From Ruminococcus flavefaciens (GTDB lineage Bacteria > Bacillota_A > Clostridia > Oscillospirales > Ruminococcaceae): DNA of 8,491 nucleotides. Below the pieces are notes generated by a model. That model saw only the letters and a program-made list of their open reading frames with translations. It searched no databases and had not been told where the DNA came from. Location: the NCBI GenBank assembly GCA_004556875.1, contig SFFP01000068.1:1-8491 (forward strand), read 5' to 3'. Positions 1 to 6,550 of this stretch are shown here, in pieces. The translations under genes were made by a program, and so were the position numbers. Positions within the stretch are counted from its first letter, which is position 1. The number at the start of each line of letters is the position of its first letter.

Positions 1-351
1 GAAGAACCGCCTTTCCATGAGGAAGGTATGGACAATCCCGATAATCACACGGTGGTCGAACTCTCAGACCAGCAGCTTCTTGATTATCTTGACGCAGTAG
101 AAAAGAAAACTCTCGATTATATCGACACGCTTACGGACGAAATGCTGTATGAAAAGCCTGAGAATTGCCGATATACACGTATTGAGCTTGTTCTGAGACA
201 GTTCAGGCATCTATCGTTCCATACAGGTATGCTCAACGGTCAGACAGCCGTTGAAAAGGGAGCTTTCCCGATGTGGGTGTCGGAAAAGGAAAAATACGTT
301 GACGACGGTATATACTTCGGAAGATACCGCAAAGGCACCATAAAGCTTTAA
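1..351 (+). CDS. DinB-family (DinB/YfiT-fold) protein, 5'-truncated by the window edge
   Basis: The reading frame is open from base 1 and ends at TAA (349-351), so the 116 residues seen are the C-terminal part of a longer protein. The ATG at 28 is internal: the frame continues upstream without a stop, and no ribosome binding site precedes it. The fragment is alpha-helical in character. It carries an Arg-Glu/Ile-Leu...Arg-Gln-Phe-Arg-His helix with a His-x3-His pair (H70 and H74 of the visible part, in RHLSFHTG) followed by Gly-Met-Leu-Asn. This is the usual C-terminal helix of the DinB four-helix bundle, where such histidines bind a divalent metal. Family members are small cytoplasmic proteins, some of them thiol-dependent transferases, but most have no known substrate. 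The usual length is about 150-170 residues, so roughly a third is missing. The family call is from motif recognition; no specific function is claimed. Confidence 0.72.
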   Translation, partial: EEPPFHEEGMDNPDNHTVVELSDQQLLDYLDAVEKKTLDYIDTLTDEMLYEKPENCRYTRIELVLRQFRHLSFHTGMLNGQTAVEKGAFPMWVSEKEKYVDDGIYFGRYRKGTIKL

Positions 352-370
352 TGAAAAGAAATAATAACAA

Positions 371-406
371 AAGACCCGAAAGCATGACGCTTTCGGGTCT
401 TATTTT
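371..406. terminator. Bidirectional intrinsic terminator between convergent genes
   Basis: A perfect 13-bp inverted repeat (371-383 with 389-401) encloses a 5-base loop. On the plus strand it is followed by T-rich sequence (TTATTTTTC). On the minus strand it is followed by TTTGTTATTATTT, so it can end transcription in both directions. It sits 19 bases after the DinB-like stop and 23 bases from the lipoprotein stop, as expected for a shared terminator. The stem core is repeated almost exactly in the terminator at 5113-5143. Confidence 0.9.
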
Positions 407-424
407 TCAGCCTGATATGCGGAC

Positions 425-826
425 TTAATCTATATCAAATTCAAAATCTCCGCCCTTGCACTTCTTGTTTGTCTCGATAATGACATACAGTGTGCCCTCC
501 TTCAGGTTGGAAATTCCGCCGTCAAAATCAGCTCCTGCATTGATTGAACATGATTTCTTTTTTGAGCTGCCGTTGTCGTAATAAAAATCCGCGCTTCCTT
601 CATCAAGCTTCATCTTGTATGAAAGGGACGACTTATCTTTTACGTCAAATTTGAACACCATCGTTCCTTTAAATGAAGAAAACTTCAGCATAGCGTGGTC
701 TGAGGTGTTATTGTGGACACATCCCACAGCATCGAATGACGACTTGTATTTAGTGTCACAGCCTGCAAGACACAGTGTACATACAAGCATAACGATTGTC
801 ATAAAAACGGATAAACTTCTTTTCAT
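425..826 (-). CDS. Small predicted lipoprotein of unknown function
   Basis: The 133-residue product begins with a basic n-region (Met-Lys-Arg), a hydrophobic stretch to about residue 19 and a classic lipobox Leu-Ala-Gly-Cys at residues 20-23. The mature protein should therefore start at Cys23, be lipid-modified and stay anchored on the outer face of the membrane. The mature part (about 110 residues) is rich in Lys, Asp, Ser, Gly and aromatic residues, with alternating patterns suggesting a beta-sandwich. It has no motif I recognise; a small ligand-binding or envelope-stress role would be a guess. The ATG at 826 is well supported by an AAAGGAGT ribosome binding site (AGGAG at 837-833) six bases upstream. 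The gene has a perfect-consensus promoter and its own terminator, so it is probably monocistronic and well expressed. The lipoprotein call is strong; the function is unknown. Confidence 0.85.
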   Translation of the reverse strand: MKRSLSVFMTIVMLVCTLCLAGCDTKYKSSFDAVGCVHNNTSDHAMLKFSSFKGTMVFKFDVKDKSSLSYKMKLDEGSADFYYDNGSSKKKSCSINAGADFDGGISNLKEGTLYVIIETNKKCKGGDFEFDID

Positions 827-867
827 ATAAAACTCCTTTATTCATTCAAGGTATTATTTTTAATGCT

Positions 868-896
868 ATTATACAACATAATAAACTTAATGTCAA
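868..896 (-). promoter_or_regulatory. Perfect-consensus sigma-A promoter for the lipoprotein gene
   Basis: On the minus strand, TTGACA (896-891) is followed by exactly 17 bases and then TATAAT (873-868). All twelve bases of both hexamers match the consensus. Transcription would start near 861, giving a leader of about 35 bases before the ATG at 826. Confidence 0.9.
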
Positions 897-1050
897 TATC
901 TTTCTTGATGCTGCTGTTTAAGCAGTCCTGACAGCAGGAAATACCTGTATTTGCGCCGCTTTTTCTCATTTTTTACTGTCCGCCAGTGGCGTACAAGCGT
1001 ATTCACCAAAAACACAACTTTTATTGTGTCTAATTTTGGCTTTCTGTCAA

Positions 1051-1079
1051 TTGATTTCAAGGCGAAAATGGCATATAAT
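1051..1079 (+). promoter_or_regulatory. Sigma-A promoter for aspartate kinase
   Basis: TTGATT (1051-1056), a 17-base spacer and a perfect TATAAT (1074-1079). The predicted transcript starts near 1086 and gives a leader of about 37 bases, too short for a lysine riboswitch. Confidence 0.8.
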
Positions 1080-1122
1080 TATTATTGCTATAAAATTATC
1101 AAAGTCACGAAGGATGATATAT

Positions 1123-2457
1123 ATGAGTAATAAAGTTGTTAAATTCGGCGGAAGCTCTCTTGCTGACGCAAATCAGTTCAGAAAGGTCGCTGCTATAATC
1201 AAGAGCGATGACAAGCGCAGATACGTTGTGCCGTCAGCTCCCGGAAAGAGATTTTCTGACGATATCAAGGTAACAGATATGCTTTATAAGTGCTGTGAGC
1301 TTGCAGGAAGCGGAATGGACTTCTCAAAGGATTTCCAGATGATAAAGGACCGCTACAACGGCATAATCTCAGAGCTCGGCATCAATATGTCTCTCGATGA
1401 CGAATTTGACGCTATCGTTAGTGAGCTTAAAGCTCGTCCTGCAAAGGATTTTGCCGCAAGCCGCGGTGAATTCCTCAACGGTAAGGTGCTTGCAAACTAT
1501 CTCGGCTTTAATTTCGTTGATGCCGCAGATGTTATAATATTCGATACAAACGGCGTTCTTCTCCTTGATGAGACAGTAAAGGCTGTACGCGAGAGACTCA
1601 ATGGTCTTGACAATGCAGTTATCCCCGGCTTCTACGGAAGAACTACAGAGGGCTATATCAAGACATTTTCAAGAGGCGGTTCTGATGTAACAGGCTCTAT
1701 CATCGCAAATGCTGTAAAGGCTGAGATATACGAAAACTGGACAGATGTTTCAGGCTTCCTTGTGGCTGACCCAAGAATAGTTGACAAGCCTGACGTTATC
1801 GAGGTCATCACATACCGTGAGCTTCGTGAGCTTGCATACATGGGAGCTTCCGTACTCCATGAGGACGCTATCTTCCCTGTACGTTCAGCAGGTATCCCGA
1901 TAAATATCAGAAATACAAATGCTCCTGAGGACGCAGGTACAATGATAGTCGGCAACGATTACGACTTCAGCAAGGAAAGTCTTAATCATACTATCACAGG
2001 TATCGCAGGCAAGAAGGGTTTCAGCACTATCAATATCGAAAAAGCCATGATGAACAACGAAACAGGCTTTGGTATGAAGGTTCTGACAGTTCTCTACAAC
2101 AACGGTCTTTCATTTGAGCATATGCCTTCGGGTATAGATACAATGAGCATCACTCTCAGCACTGAGAAGCTTGCTCCTGTACGTGACAAGGTGCTTGCAG
2201 AGCTTCGCAAGGCTGTAAATCCTGACCACCTTGAAATTGAGGACGGCATCGCAATGCTGGCTGTAGTTGGCCGCCGCATGAAGAATACACGCGGTACTGT
2301 TGCACGTATCTTTGCTTCTATGGCACACGCAAGAATAAACGTAAAGCTCATAGACCAGGGTTCAAGCGAGCTTAATGTTATCATCGGCGTAAGCGAGAAT
2401 GACCTTCCTGAGGCTATCCGCAGAATATACGATATGTTTATCAACTCAGAAAAGTGA
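1123..2457 (+). CDS. Aspartate kinase (monofunctional, two ACT domains)
   Basis: This enzyme phosphorylates L-aspartate with ATP to 4-phospho-L-aspartate, the first committed step toward lysine/diaminopimelate, threonine and methionine, in the cytoplasm. The 444-residue product opens with the kinase signature Lys-Phe-Gly-Gly-Ser-Ser (residues 7-12). It has the SRGGSDVTGS segment (183-192), a Thr-Asp-Val-Ser-Gly...Asp-Pro-Arg ATP-site region after it, and the MGASVLHEDA helix. The C-terminal third (from about residue 290) reads as two ACT domains, the usual site of feedback inhibition by lysine or threonine. Length and WTDVSGFLVADPRIV-type wording resemble the Bacillus YclM/ThrD class more than the alpha/beta LysC class, though this is by eye. 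The start chosen is the ATG at 1123, with GAAGGA eight bases upstream. A longer in-frame TTG start at 1024 lies upstream of the promoter and is rejected. Tandem stops (TGA TAA) and a terminator follow. No other aspartate-pathway gene is adjacent. Confidence 0.96.
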   Translation: MSNKVVKFGGSSLADANQFRKVAAIIKSDDKRRYVVPSAPGKRFSDDIKVTDMLYKCCELAGSGMDFSKDFQMIKDRYNGIISELGINMSLDDEFDAIVSELKARPAKDFAASRGEFLNGKVLANYLGFNFVDAADVIIFDTNGVLLLDETVKAVRERLNGLDNAVIPGFYGRTTEGYIKTFSRGGSDVTGSIIANAVKAEIYENWTDVSGFLVADPRIVDKPDVIEVITYRELRELAYMGASVLHEDAIFPVRSAGIPINIRNTNAPEDAGTMIVGNDYDFSKESLNHTITGIAGKKGFSTINIEKAMMNNETGFGMKVLTVLYNNGLSFEHMPSGIDTMSITLSTEKLAPVRDKVLAELRKAVNPDHLEIEDGIAMLAVVGRRMKNTRGTVARIFASMAHARINVKLIDQGSSELNVIIGVSENDLPEAIRRIYDMFINSEK

Positions 2458-2461
2458 TAAT

Positions 2462-2487
2462 AAGGGCGGCTAAATGCCGCCCTTTTC
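2462..2487 (+). terminator. Intrinsic terminator after aspartate kinase
   Basis: A perfect 9-bp GC-rich inverted repeat (2462-2470 with 2476-2484), a 5-base loop and a short T run (TTTT at 2483-2486). It begins just after the tandem stop codons and isolates aspartate kinase from the glycosyltransferase promoter 20 bases downstream. Confidence 0.88.
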
Positions 2488-2505
2488 AGTGCAGAAAGGG
2501 ATTTA

Positions 2506-2534
2506 TTGACATATTTCGCGCTCTGTGATATACT
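2506..2534 (+). promoter_or_regulatory. Extended -10 sigma-A promoter for the glycosyltransferase gene
   Basis: A perfect TTGACA (2506-2511), a 17-base spacer and TATACT (2529-2534). TG at 2526-2527, one base before the -10, makes it an extended -10 promoter. It lies directly after the preceding terminator. Confidence 0.9.
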
Positions 2535-2579
2535 TTACTTATTGTTTGCTCAAAAACTATTGATCGAAAGGAAACTCCT

Positions 2580-3566
2580 ATGCCGTCGCCAGAAATACTT
2601 TATATGGTCGTTCCGTGTTATAACGAGCAGGAAGTGCTCAGAGAGACTGCGGAACAGCTGAAAATCAAATATACATCTCTGATATCTTCGGGACTTATAT
2701 CCTCGGAAAGCCGCATAGTATTTGTAAATGACGGATCTTCCGACCAGACATGGGGTATTATACGTGAGCTTCACGATAAAGAGCCAAAGCTCTTTTCGGG
2801 GATCGACCTTGCCCACAACAGCGGTCACCAGAATGCGGTACTTGCAGGACTAATGACCGTAAAGGATATCTGCGATATGTGCATAACTATGGACGCAGAC
2901 CTACAGGACGATATTAATACCATCGACGAGATGGTGAAGAAATACTATGAGGGAAATCAGGTAGTCTACGGCGTAAGAAGTGCCCGTGATACCGATACCT
3001 TCTTCAAGAAATCCACAGCGGAGGGTTTTTATAAATTCATGAAGATCATGGGCGCGGACGTGGTTTACAACCATGCGGATTTTCGTCTTATGAGCAAAAG
3101 AGTATTACAGGAGCTTGCAAATTTCAAGGAAGTAAACTTGTTTCTCCGCGGAATGGTGCCTCTTATCGGCTTTCAGAACTGCAAGGTGTACTATGAGCGT
3201 CATGAGAGAGCCGCAGGCGAGAGCAAGTATCCGCTGAAAAGAATGCTGGCTTTTGCCGTAAACGGCATAACCTCATTCAGCACAAAGCCGCTGAAGCTTA
3301 TAACCGCTCTTGGACTTATTATGTCCGCAGTCAGCATAATCGCGTTTATATGGGCGTTTATAGCTAAGATAGGCGGCTTTTCCGAGCACGGCTGGTCAAG
3401 TACAATGTGTTCGATATGGCTCATAGGCGGTTTGCAGCTTTTCTGTCTCGGTATCATAGGCGAGTACATAGGAAAGATATACGCTGAGGTCAAACAGCGT
3501 CCGAGGTATATTATTGCGGAGTTTATAAATGATACTGACAAAAAAGACGACATCAGCACAGACTGA
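2580..3566 (+). CDS. Membrane-anchored family 2 glycosyltransferase (polyprenyl-phosphate sugar transferase type)
   Basis: This is a GT-A-fold family 2 glycosyltransferase of the DPM1/GtrB/ArnC-like group, which usually moves a sugar from a nucleotide-sugar onto undecaprenyl (polyprenyl) phosphate at the inner face of the membrane. The 328-residue protein has VVPCYNEQE (10-18), the nucleotide-binding VNDGSSD (49-55), HNSGHQNA, the metal-binding Asp-Ala-Asp of DADLQDD (D105, D107) and an acceptor-side RHERAAGESKYPLKRM segment. The C-terminus has two transmembrane helices (about 240-262 and 276-298), then a basic cytoplasmic tail ending in a typical QRPRY motif, as in GtrB-type enzymes. The ATG at 2580 is preceded by AAAGGAAA (2567-2574) at good spacing. 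The gene appears monocistronic, with no GtrA-like flippase or acceptor transferase next to it, so the sugar and the final glycan cannot be read from context. Fold and membrane topology are secure; the substrate is unknown. Confidence 0.92.
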   Translation: MPSPEILYMVVPCYNEQEVLRETAEQLKIKYTSLISSGLISSESRIVFVNDGSSDQTWGIIRELHDKEPKLFSGIDLAHNSGHQNAVLAGLMTVKDICDMCITMDADLQDDINTIDEMVKKYYEGNQVVYGVRSARDTDTFFKKSTAEGFYKFMKIMGADVVYNHADFRLMSKRVLQELANFKEVNLFLRGMVPLIGFQNCKVYYERHERAAGESKYPLKRMLAFAVNGITSFSTKPLKLITALGLIMSAVSIIAFIWAFIAKIGGFSEHGWSSTMCSIWLIGGLQLFCLGIIGEYIGKIYAEVKQRPRYIIAEFINDTDKKDDISTD

Positions 3567-3684
3567 AACGGCGCTGTTTATTATAAGAATGATTGCCCTG
3601 TCAGGCTAAAAATGCTTGACATTTTCCAGACAATGCGGTACAATATAATGTGACTATTAATAAATAAAAGCGAGGTTGCTCATT
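3567..3684 (+). other. Intergenic region before glyS; no obvious terminator or T-box
   Basis: This 118-base gap has no strong hairpin with a T run after the glycosyltransferase stop; only the imperfect palindrome AACGGCGCTGTT (3566-3577) is present. Read-through from the glycosyltransferase gene into glyS is therefore possible in addition to the dedicated promoter. About 35 bases separate the promoter start point and the ATG, too few for a T-box leader. Confidence 0.55.
3616..3644 (+). promoter_or_regulatory. Sigma-A promoter for glycyl-tRNA synthetase
   Basis: A perfect TTGACA (3616-3621), 17 bases and TACAAT (3639-3644), one mismatch from consensus. A perfect TATAAT overlaps it at 3644-3649, but it would give a 22-base spacer with the same -35 box, so TACAAT is the likelier -10. 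Confidence 0.82.
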
Positions 3685-5091
3685 ATGCTTAAAAACAATG
3701 AAAAAGTAATGGATAAGATCGTTGACCTTTGTAAATCAAAGGGCTTTGTATACCCGGGCTCCGAGATCTACGGCGGTCTTGCAAATACATGGGACTACGG
3801 TCCTCTCGGCGTTGAGCTGAAAAACAACATCAAGAGAGCATGGATGAAGAAATTCGTGCAGGAAAACAAGTACAACGTAGGTCTTGACTCCGCTATCCTC
3901 ATGAACCCACAGACATGGGTAGCTTCAGGTCATATCGGCGGCTTCTCAGATCCTCTTATGGACTGTAAGGAGTGTAAGACTCGTCACCGTGCAGACAACC
4001 TCATCGAGGACTTTGACGGCACTAATGTTGCAGGCTGGTCAAATGAGCAGATGATGGACTACATAAAGGAAAAAGGCATCGTTTGCCCTAACTGCGGCAA
4101 GCAGAACTTCACAGATATCCGTCAGTTCAACCTTATGTTCAAGACATTCCAGGGCGTTACTGAGGACAGCAAGTCTGAGCTTTATCTCCGTCCCGAGACA
4201 GCACAGGGTATCTTCGTAAACTTCGCTAATATCCAGAGAACTACACGTAAAAAGGTTCCTTTCGGTGTTGCACAGGTAGGTAAGTCATTCCGTAACGAGA
4301 TAACACCCGGTAACTTCATTTTCCGTGTACGTGAATTTGAGCAGATGGAGCTTGAGTTCTTCTGCAAGCCGGGTACAGACCTTGAGTGGTTCGATTACTG
4401 GAGAAGCTACTGCAAGAACTTCCTCCTTTCACTTGGTCTCAAGGAAGAAAATCTCCGTCTCCGTGACCACGATAAGGAAGAGCTTTGCTTCTATTCAAAG
4501 GCTACAACAGACTTCGAGTATCTCTTCCCATTCGGCTGGGGCGAGCTTTGGGGCGTTGCTGACAGAACAGACTATGACCTTACACAGCACATCAACACAA
4601 GCGGCAAGTCACTCGAATACTTTGACCCTGAGACAAACGAGAAGTATATCCCATACGTTATCGAGCCTTCACTCGGCGTAGAGAGACTTTTCCTCTCTAT
4701 CGTTACAGAGGCTTACGACGAAGAAGAGCTTGTTTCTACAGACAAGAACGGTAATGAGAAGAAGGAAACAAGAACAGTTATGCACTTCCACCCTGCTCTT
4801 GCACCTTACAAGGCTGCTGTACTTCCGCTCGTTAAGAAGCTTACACCAAAGGCTGAGGAAGTATATGATATGCTTTCAAAGAAGTTCATGGTAGACTTTG
4901 ACGAGGCTGGTACTATCGGTAAGAGATATCGCCGTCAGGACGAGATAGGTACACCATTCTGCATCACATACGACTTTGATACTCTTGAAAAGGACAACTG
5001 TGTAACAGTACGTGACCGTGATACAATGCAGCAGGAGAGAGTTGCTATCGATGACCTCGCAGCATACCTCGAAGCTAAGATGGTATTCTGA
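3685..5091 (+). CDS. glyS: Glycine--tRNA ligase, dimeric single-chain class II type
   Basis: It charges tRNA(Gly) with glycine using ATP in the cytoplasm, an essential translation step. The 468-residue product is the alpha2 (eukaryote/archaeon-like) form, not the split GlyQ/GlyS form. The N-terminus has the WDYGPLGVELK segment of class II motif 1. A likely zinc-knuckle insert has paired cysteines C94/C97 and C134/C137. Motif 2 is at FRNEITPG (202-209), followed by the FIFRVREFEQME strand typical of this type. Motif 3 is IEPSLGVERLF (326-336). The C-terminal 100 residues form the anticodon-binding domain, ending in a TVRDRD...QERV strand pair. The start chosen is the ATG at 3685, nine bases after GAGG (3672-3675). 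An in-frame TTG at 3676 directly abuts that site and is rejected. Length is a little under the roughly 500 residues of thermophile homologues. No T-box precedes it. It ends at a bidirectional terminator. Confidence 0.97.
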   Translation: MLKNNEKVMDKIVDLCKSKGFVYPGSEIYGGLANTWDYGPLGVELKNNIKRAWMKKFVQENKYNVGLDSAILMNPQTWVASGHIGGFSDPLMDCKECKTRHRADNLIEDFDGTNVAGWSNEQMMDYIKEKGIVCPNCGKQNFTDIRQFNLMFKTFQGVTEDSKSELYLRPETAQGIFVNFANIQRTTRKKVPFGVAQVGKSFRNEITPGNFIFRVREFEQMELEFFCKPGTDLEWFDYWRSYCKNFLLSLGLKEENLRLRDHDKEELCFYSKATTDFEYLFPFGWGELWGVADRTDYDLTQHINTSGKSLEYFDPETNEKYIPYVIEPSLGVERLFLSIVTEAYDEEELVSTDKNGNEKKETRTVMHFHPALAPYKAAVLPLVKKLTPKAEEVYDMLSKKFMVDFDEAGTIGKRYRRQDEIGTPFCITYDFDTLEKDNCVTVRDRDTMQQERVAIDDLAAYLEAKMVF

Positions 5092-5112
5092 GAAAAACCA
5101 CATATATAAAAT

Positions 5113-5146
5113 AAAGACCCGAAAGTTCAGCTTTCGGGTCTTTTTG
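5113..5146. terminator. Bidirectional intrinsic terminator between glyS and the MFS gene
   Basis: A perfect 13-bp inverted repeat (5113-5125 with 5131-5143) with a 5-base loop. A T run follows on the plus strand (TCTTTTT), and ATTTTATAT follows the stem on the minus strand. It lies between the glyS stop (5091) and the MFS stop (5150), serving both convergent genes. Twelve bases of each arm are identical to those of the terminator at 371-401; only the loop and one flanking pair differ. Confidence 0.92.
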
Positions 5147-5149
5147 ATG

Positions 5150-6424
5150 TTATTCTTTTTCTCTGCGCAGAATCAGACTGAATACGGTGCAGACTGCAAC
5201 TCCTGCAATGCCGAGAACAGCAAAGAGCATTGAAGCTCCCGCGCCTTTCCCGCTTCCGAAGAGAGATATCAGCGGACTATCTGCCGATACTCCCGACATA
5301 TAAGGCTCAAAGACCTTGTCGATGAGTATTCCGCCCGACAGATATCCAAGCGGTATGGTAAAGAATTGCAGGGTATTTCTACATGAGTAAACTCTTCCCT
5401 GCATTTCCGCAGGAATATTGCTTCTGAGTATAACGTCCAGATTTGCGCCCATATAGGGTATGAAAAGCCAGCCACAGACAGCTCCGATGCACCATATAAC
5501 AGGCGAATTGCTGAATGCAAGCAAGAAATTCTCTGTACTCATTGAGAAAAACAGTGCAAGACAAATGGCTTTTACGCGGTTTTTCGGAGCAGGCGAAAGA
5601 GAAGCTATAAAGCTTCCGACCAGTGCCGCCGCTCCTGCAAAGAAATTGACCGTACCGAGGACAGTTTCGCCGCCCGATGCTTTCGGCAGGACCATTGCAG
5701 GAAGAGCCGCATTATAAGCCGAAGCAATGAGGTTTATGCCTGCAAGGAAGAATATTAGCTTCAGCACAACGCTGCAGCCTTTGAGCCAGTGAAGACCCGA
5801 CCTTGCCGATGAGAGCAGAGATTCTTTCTTTTCACTGCTTTTTTGGGGTTCGGGGATAGGAATGAGCAGAAGCAATACAGAAAATGCCAATGCAAATGTG
5901 ATAAGGTCAGTCGTGATAACTGCCGATATACCGCCGAATGTAAACAGCATGGTAGCTATCACAGGTGTCAGCAGAGAATTCAGCGACTGTGAAAACGAGC
6001 GCAGACCGCTGGTTTTCTGATAGTATTCCTTTGGTATCAGCTGAGTTGCCGCCACCTCGCCCGCAGGCTGCTGAACGGTGTTCATAAGACCGTTGAGAGC
6101 GTTTATCACGTATAAGTGCCACGGCTGAAGAGTATCAGACTTTATCAGCAGAAAAGCCGCAGCAGTGGTCATTGCTGCGAACAGGTCGCAGACGAGCATA
6201 GTACATTTTTTGTTCCATTTGTCGCTGAGTGCGCCTGCAAAGATACTCATGAGTACATAAGGCGCATATGAGCAGACAGTGAGGAGGGCGGTCTTTAGTG
6301 CAGAACCGCTTTTTTCATAAAGCCACAGCACAAGGGCATAGCTTGTCATACTGCTTCCCAGTGCGGAAAGTGACTGTGTACTCCATAACAGGAGGTAATT
6401 CTTTAATATTCTGATAGTTTTCAT
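5150..6424 (-). CDS. MFS efflux transporter, macrolide-efflux-like (MFS_3 / Mef-like group)
   Basis: The 424-residue, very hydrophobic product has the two six-helix halves of a major facilitator transporter. The first half runs to about residue 190, a hydrophilic linker covers about 190-215 (Pro-rich, then SSEKKES), and the second half follows. The helix 2-3 loop carries a motif A relative, G64-ALSDKWNKK. The opening Trp-Ser-Thr-Gln-Ser-Leu-Ser and the LYEKSGSA turn match the pattern of Mef-type proton-driven drug exporters, as do the AEMQGRVYS segment in the second half and the TTDLITFA segment at helix 6. The expected role is proton-coupled export of a drug or small molecule across the membrane; the substrate cannot be read. 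The ATG at 6424 follows AGGAG (6438-6434) with a nine-base gap. It lies 154 bases downstream of the GH13 stop on the same strand, behind a structured leader with candidate upstream reading frames. It may be read from its own promoter, by read-through from GH13, or both. Confidence 0.9.
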   Translation of the reverse strand: MKTIRILKNYLLLWSTQSLSALGSSMTSYALVLWLYEKSGSALKTALLTVCSYAPYVLMSIFAGALSDKWNKKCTMLVCDLFAAMTTAAAFLLIKSDTLQPWHLYVINALNGLMNTVQQPAGEVAATQLIPKEYYQKTSGLRSFSQSLNSLLTPVIATMLFTFGGISAVITTDLITFALAFSVLLLLIPIPEPQKSSEKKESLLSSARSGLHWLKGCSVVLKLIFFLAGINLIASAYNAALPAMVLPKASGGETVLGTVNFFAGAAALVGSFIASLSPAPKNRVKAICLALFFSMSTENFLLAFSNSPVIWCIGAVCGWLFIPYMGANLDVILRSNIPAEMQGRVYSCRNTLQFFTIPLGYLSGGILIDKVFEPYMSGVSADSPLISLFGSGKGAGASMLFAVLGIAGVAVCTVFSLILRREKE

Positions 6425-6487
6425 TTGACTTTGCTCCTTTTGATATTGATTATCGTCAGAAATGCAAAGTCAGAGGGATATCAGCTG

Positions 6488-6550
6488 TCAGGAACAGCTT
6501 TTATCTCCATGCAGTTCCCTCAGACCTTGCATGGAGCATTTACAGCGCAT
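6488..6550 (-). CDS. Alternative leader peptide, 20 codons (ATG start, begins Met-Arg-Cys-Lys)
   Basis: This overlapping frame uses an ATG at 6550, 16 bases after the GAGG and directly after GAGAAG, so its ribosome binding site is poor or oddly spaced. The product begins MRCKCSMQGL and ends at TGA in the loop of hairpin 2, so translation would cross hairpins 1 and 2. Arg2 and Lys4 fit the Arg/Lys-x-Arg/Lys pattern at which macrolide-bound ribosomes are known to stall (for example in MRLR-type leaders). The two leader frames are alternatives, or are read in overlap; the sequence alone does not settle which. Confidence 0.35.
   Translation of the reverse strand: MRCKCSMQGLRELHGDKSCS

Larger units (their letters stand above)
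827..1122. other. Divergent intergenic region between the lipoprotein and aspartate kinase genes
   Basis: This 296-base gap holds the lipoprotein ribosome binding site and promoter (833-896), the aspartate kinase promoter and ribosome binding site (1051-1114) and about 155 unexplained bases between them. That middle part has short, mutually exclusive inverted repeats: CTGCT/AGCAG, the longer CTGCTGT/ACAGCAG spanning it, and CCTG/CAGG repeats, all between about 909 and 947. On the minus strand a 55-codon open frame (1060-893, TTG start) encodes a very basic peptide. It ends inside the lipoprotein -35 box, and no ribosome binding site precedes it. I see no riboswitch class, tRNA or mobile-element end here. 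Confidence 0.6.

Noticed and set aside
838..969. 43-codon minus-strand frame starting at an ATG (969-967)
   Set aside because: It has no ribosome binding site, runs through the consensus promoter and the lipoprotein ribosome binding site, and encodes no recognisable sequence.
1024..1122. N-terminal extension of aspartate kinase from a TTG at 1024
   Set aside because: It starts upstream of the predicted promoter, adds 33 residues absent from the family before the KFGGSS motif, and has no ribosome binding site; the ATG at 1123 has GAAGGA at good spacing.
897..1122. Lysine riboswitch upstream of aspartate kinase
   Set aside because: The predicted leader is only about 37 bases, and the 155 bases before the promoter lack the conserved lysine-riboswitch segments.
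3200..3559. 119-codon minus-strand frame opposite the glycosyltransferase C-terminus
   Set aside because: It is antisense to a clear membrane-domain coding region and has no supporting start signals or recognisable protein features.
3567..3684. Glycine T-box leader upstream of glyS
   Set aside because: There are only about 35 bases between the predicted transcription start and the ATG, and no T-box sequence or antiterminator/terminator pair.
4325..4681. 118-codon plus-strand frame inside glyS
   Set aside because: It is a shadow of the strongly conserved glyS coding frame: Ser/Thr-rich, with no ribosome binding site or recognisable domain.
6483..6502. Plus-strand terminator (6-bp hairpin followed by TTTT)
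   Set aside because: Both neighbouring genes are on the minus strand and no plus-strand transcript is expected here; on the minus strand the hairpin has no T run.
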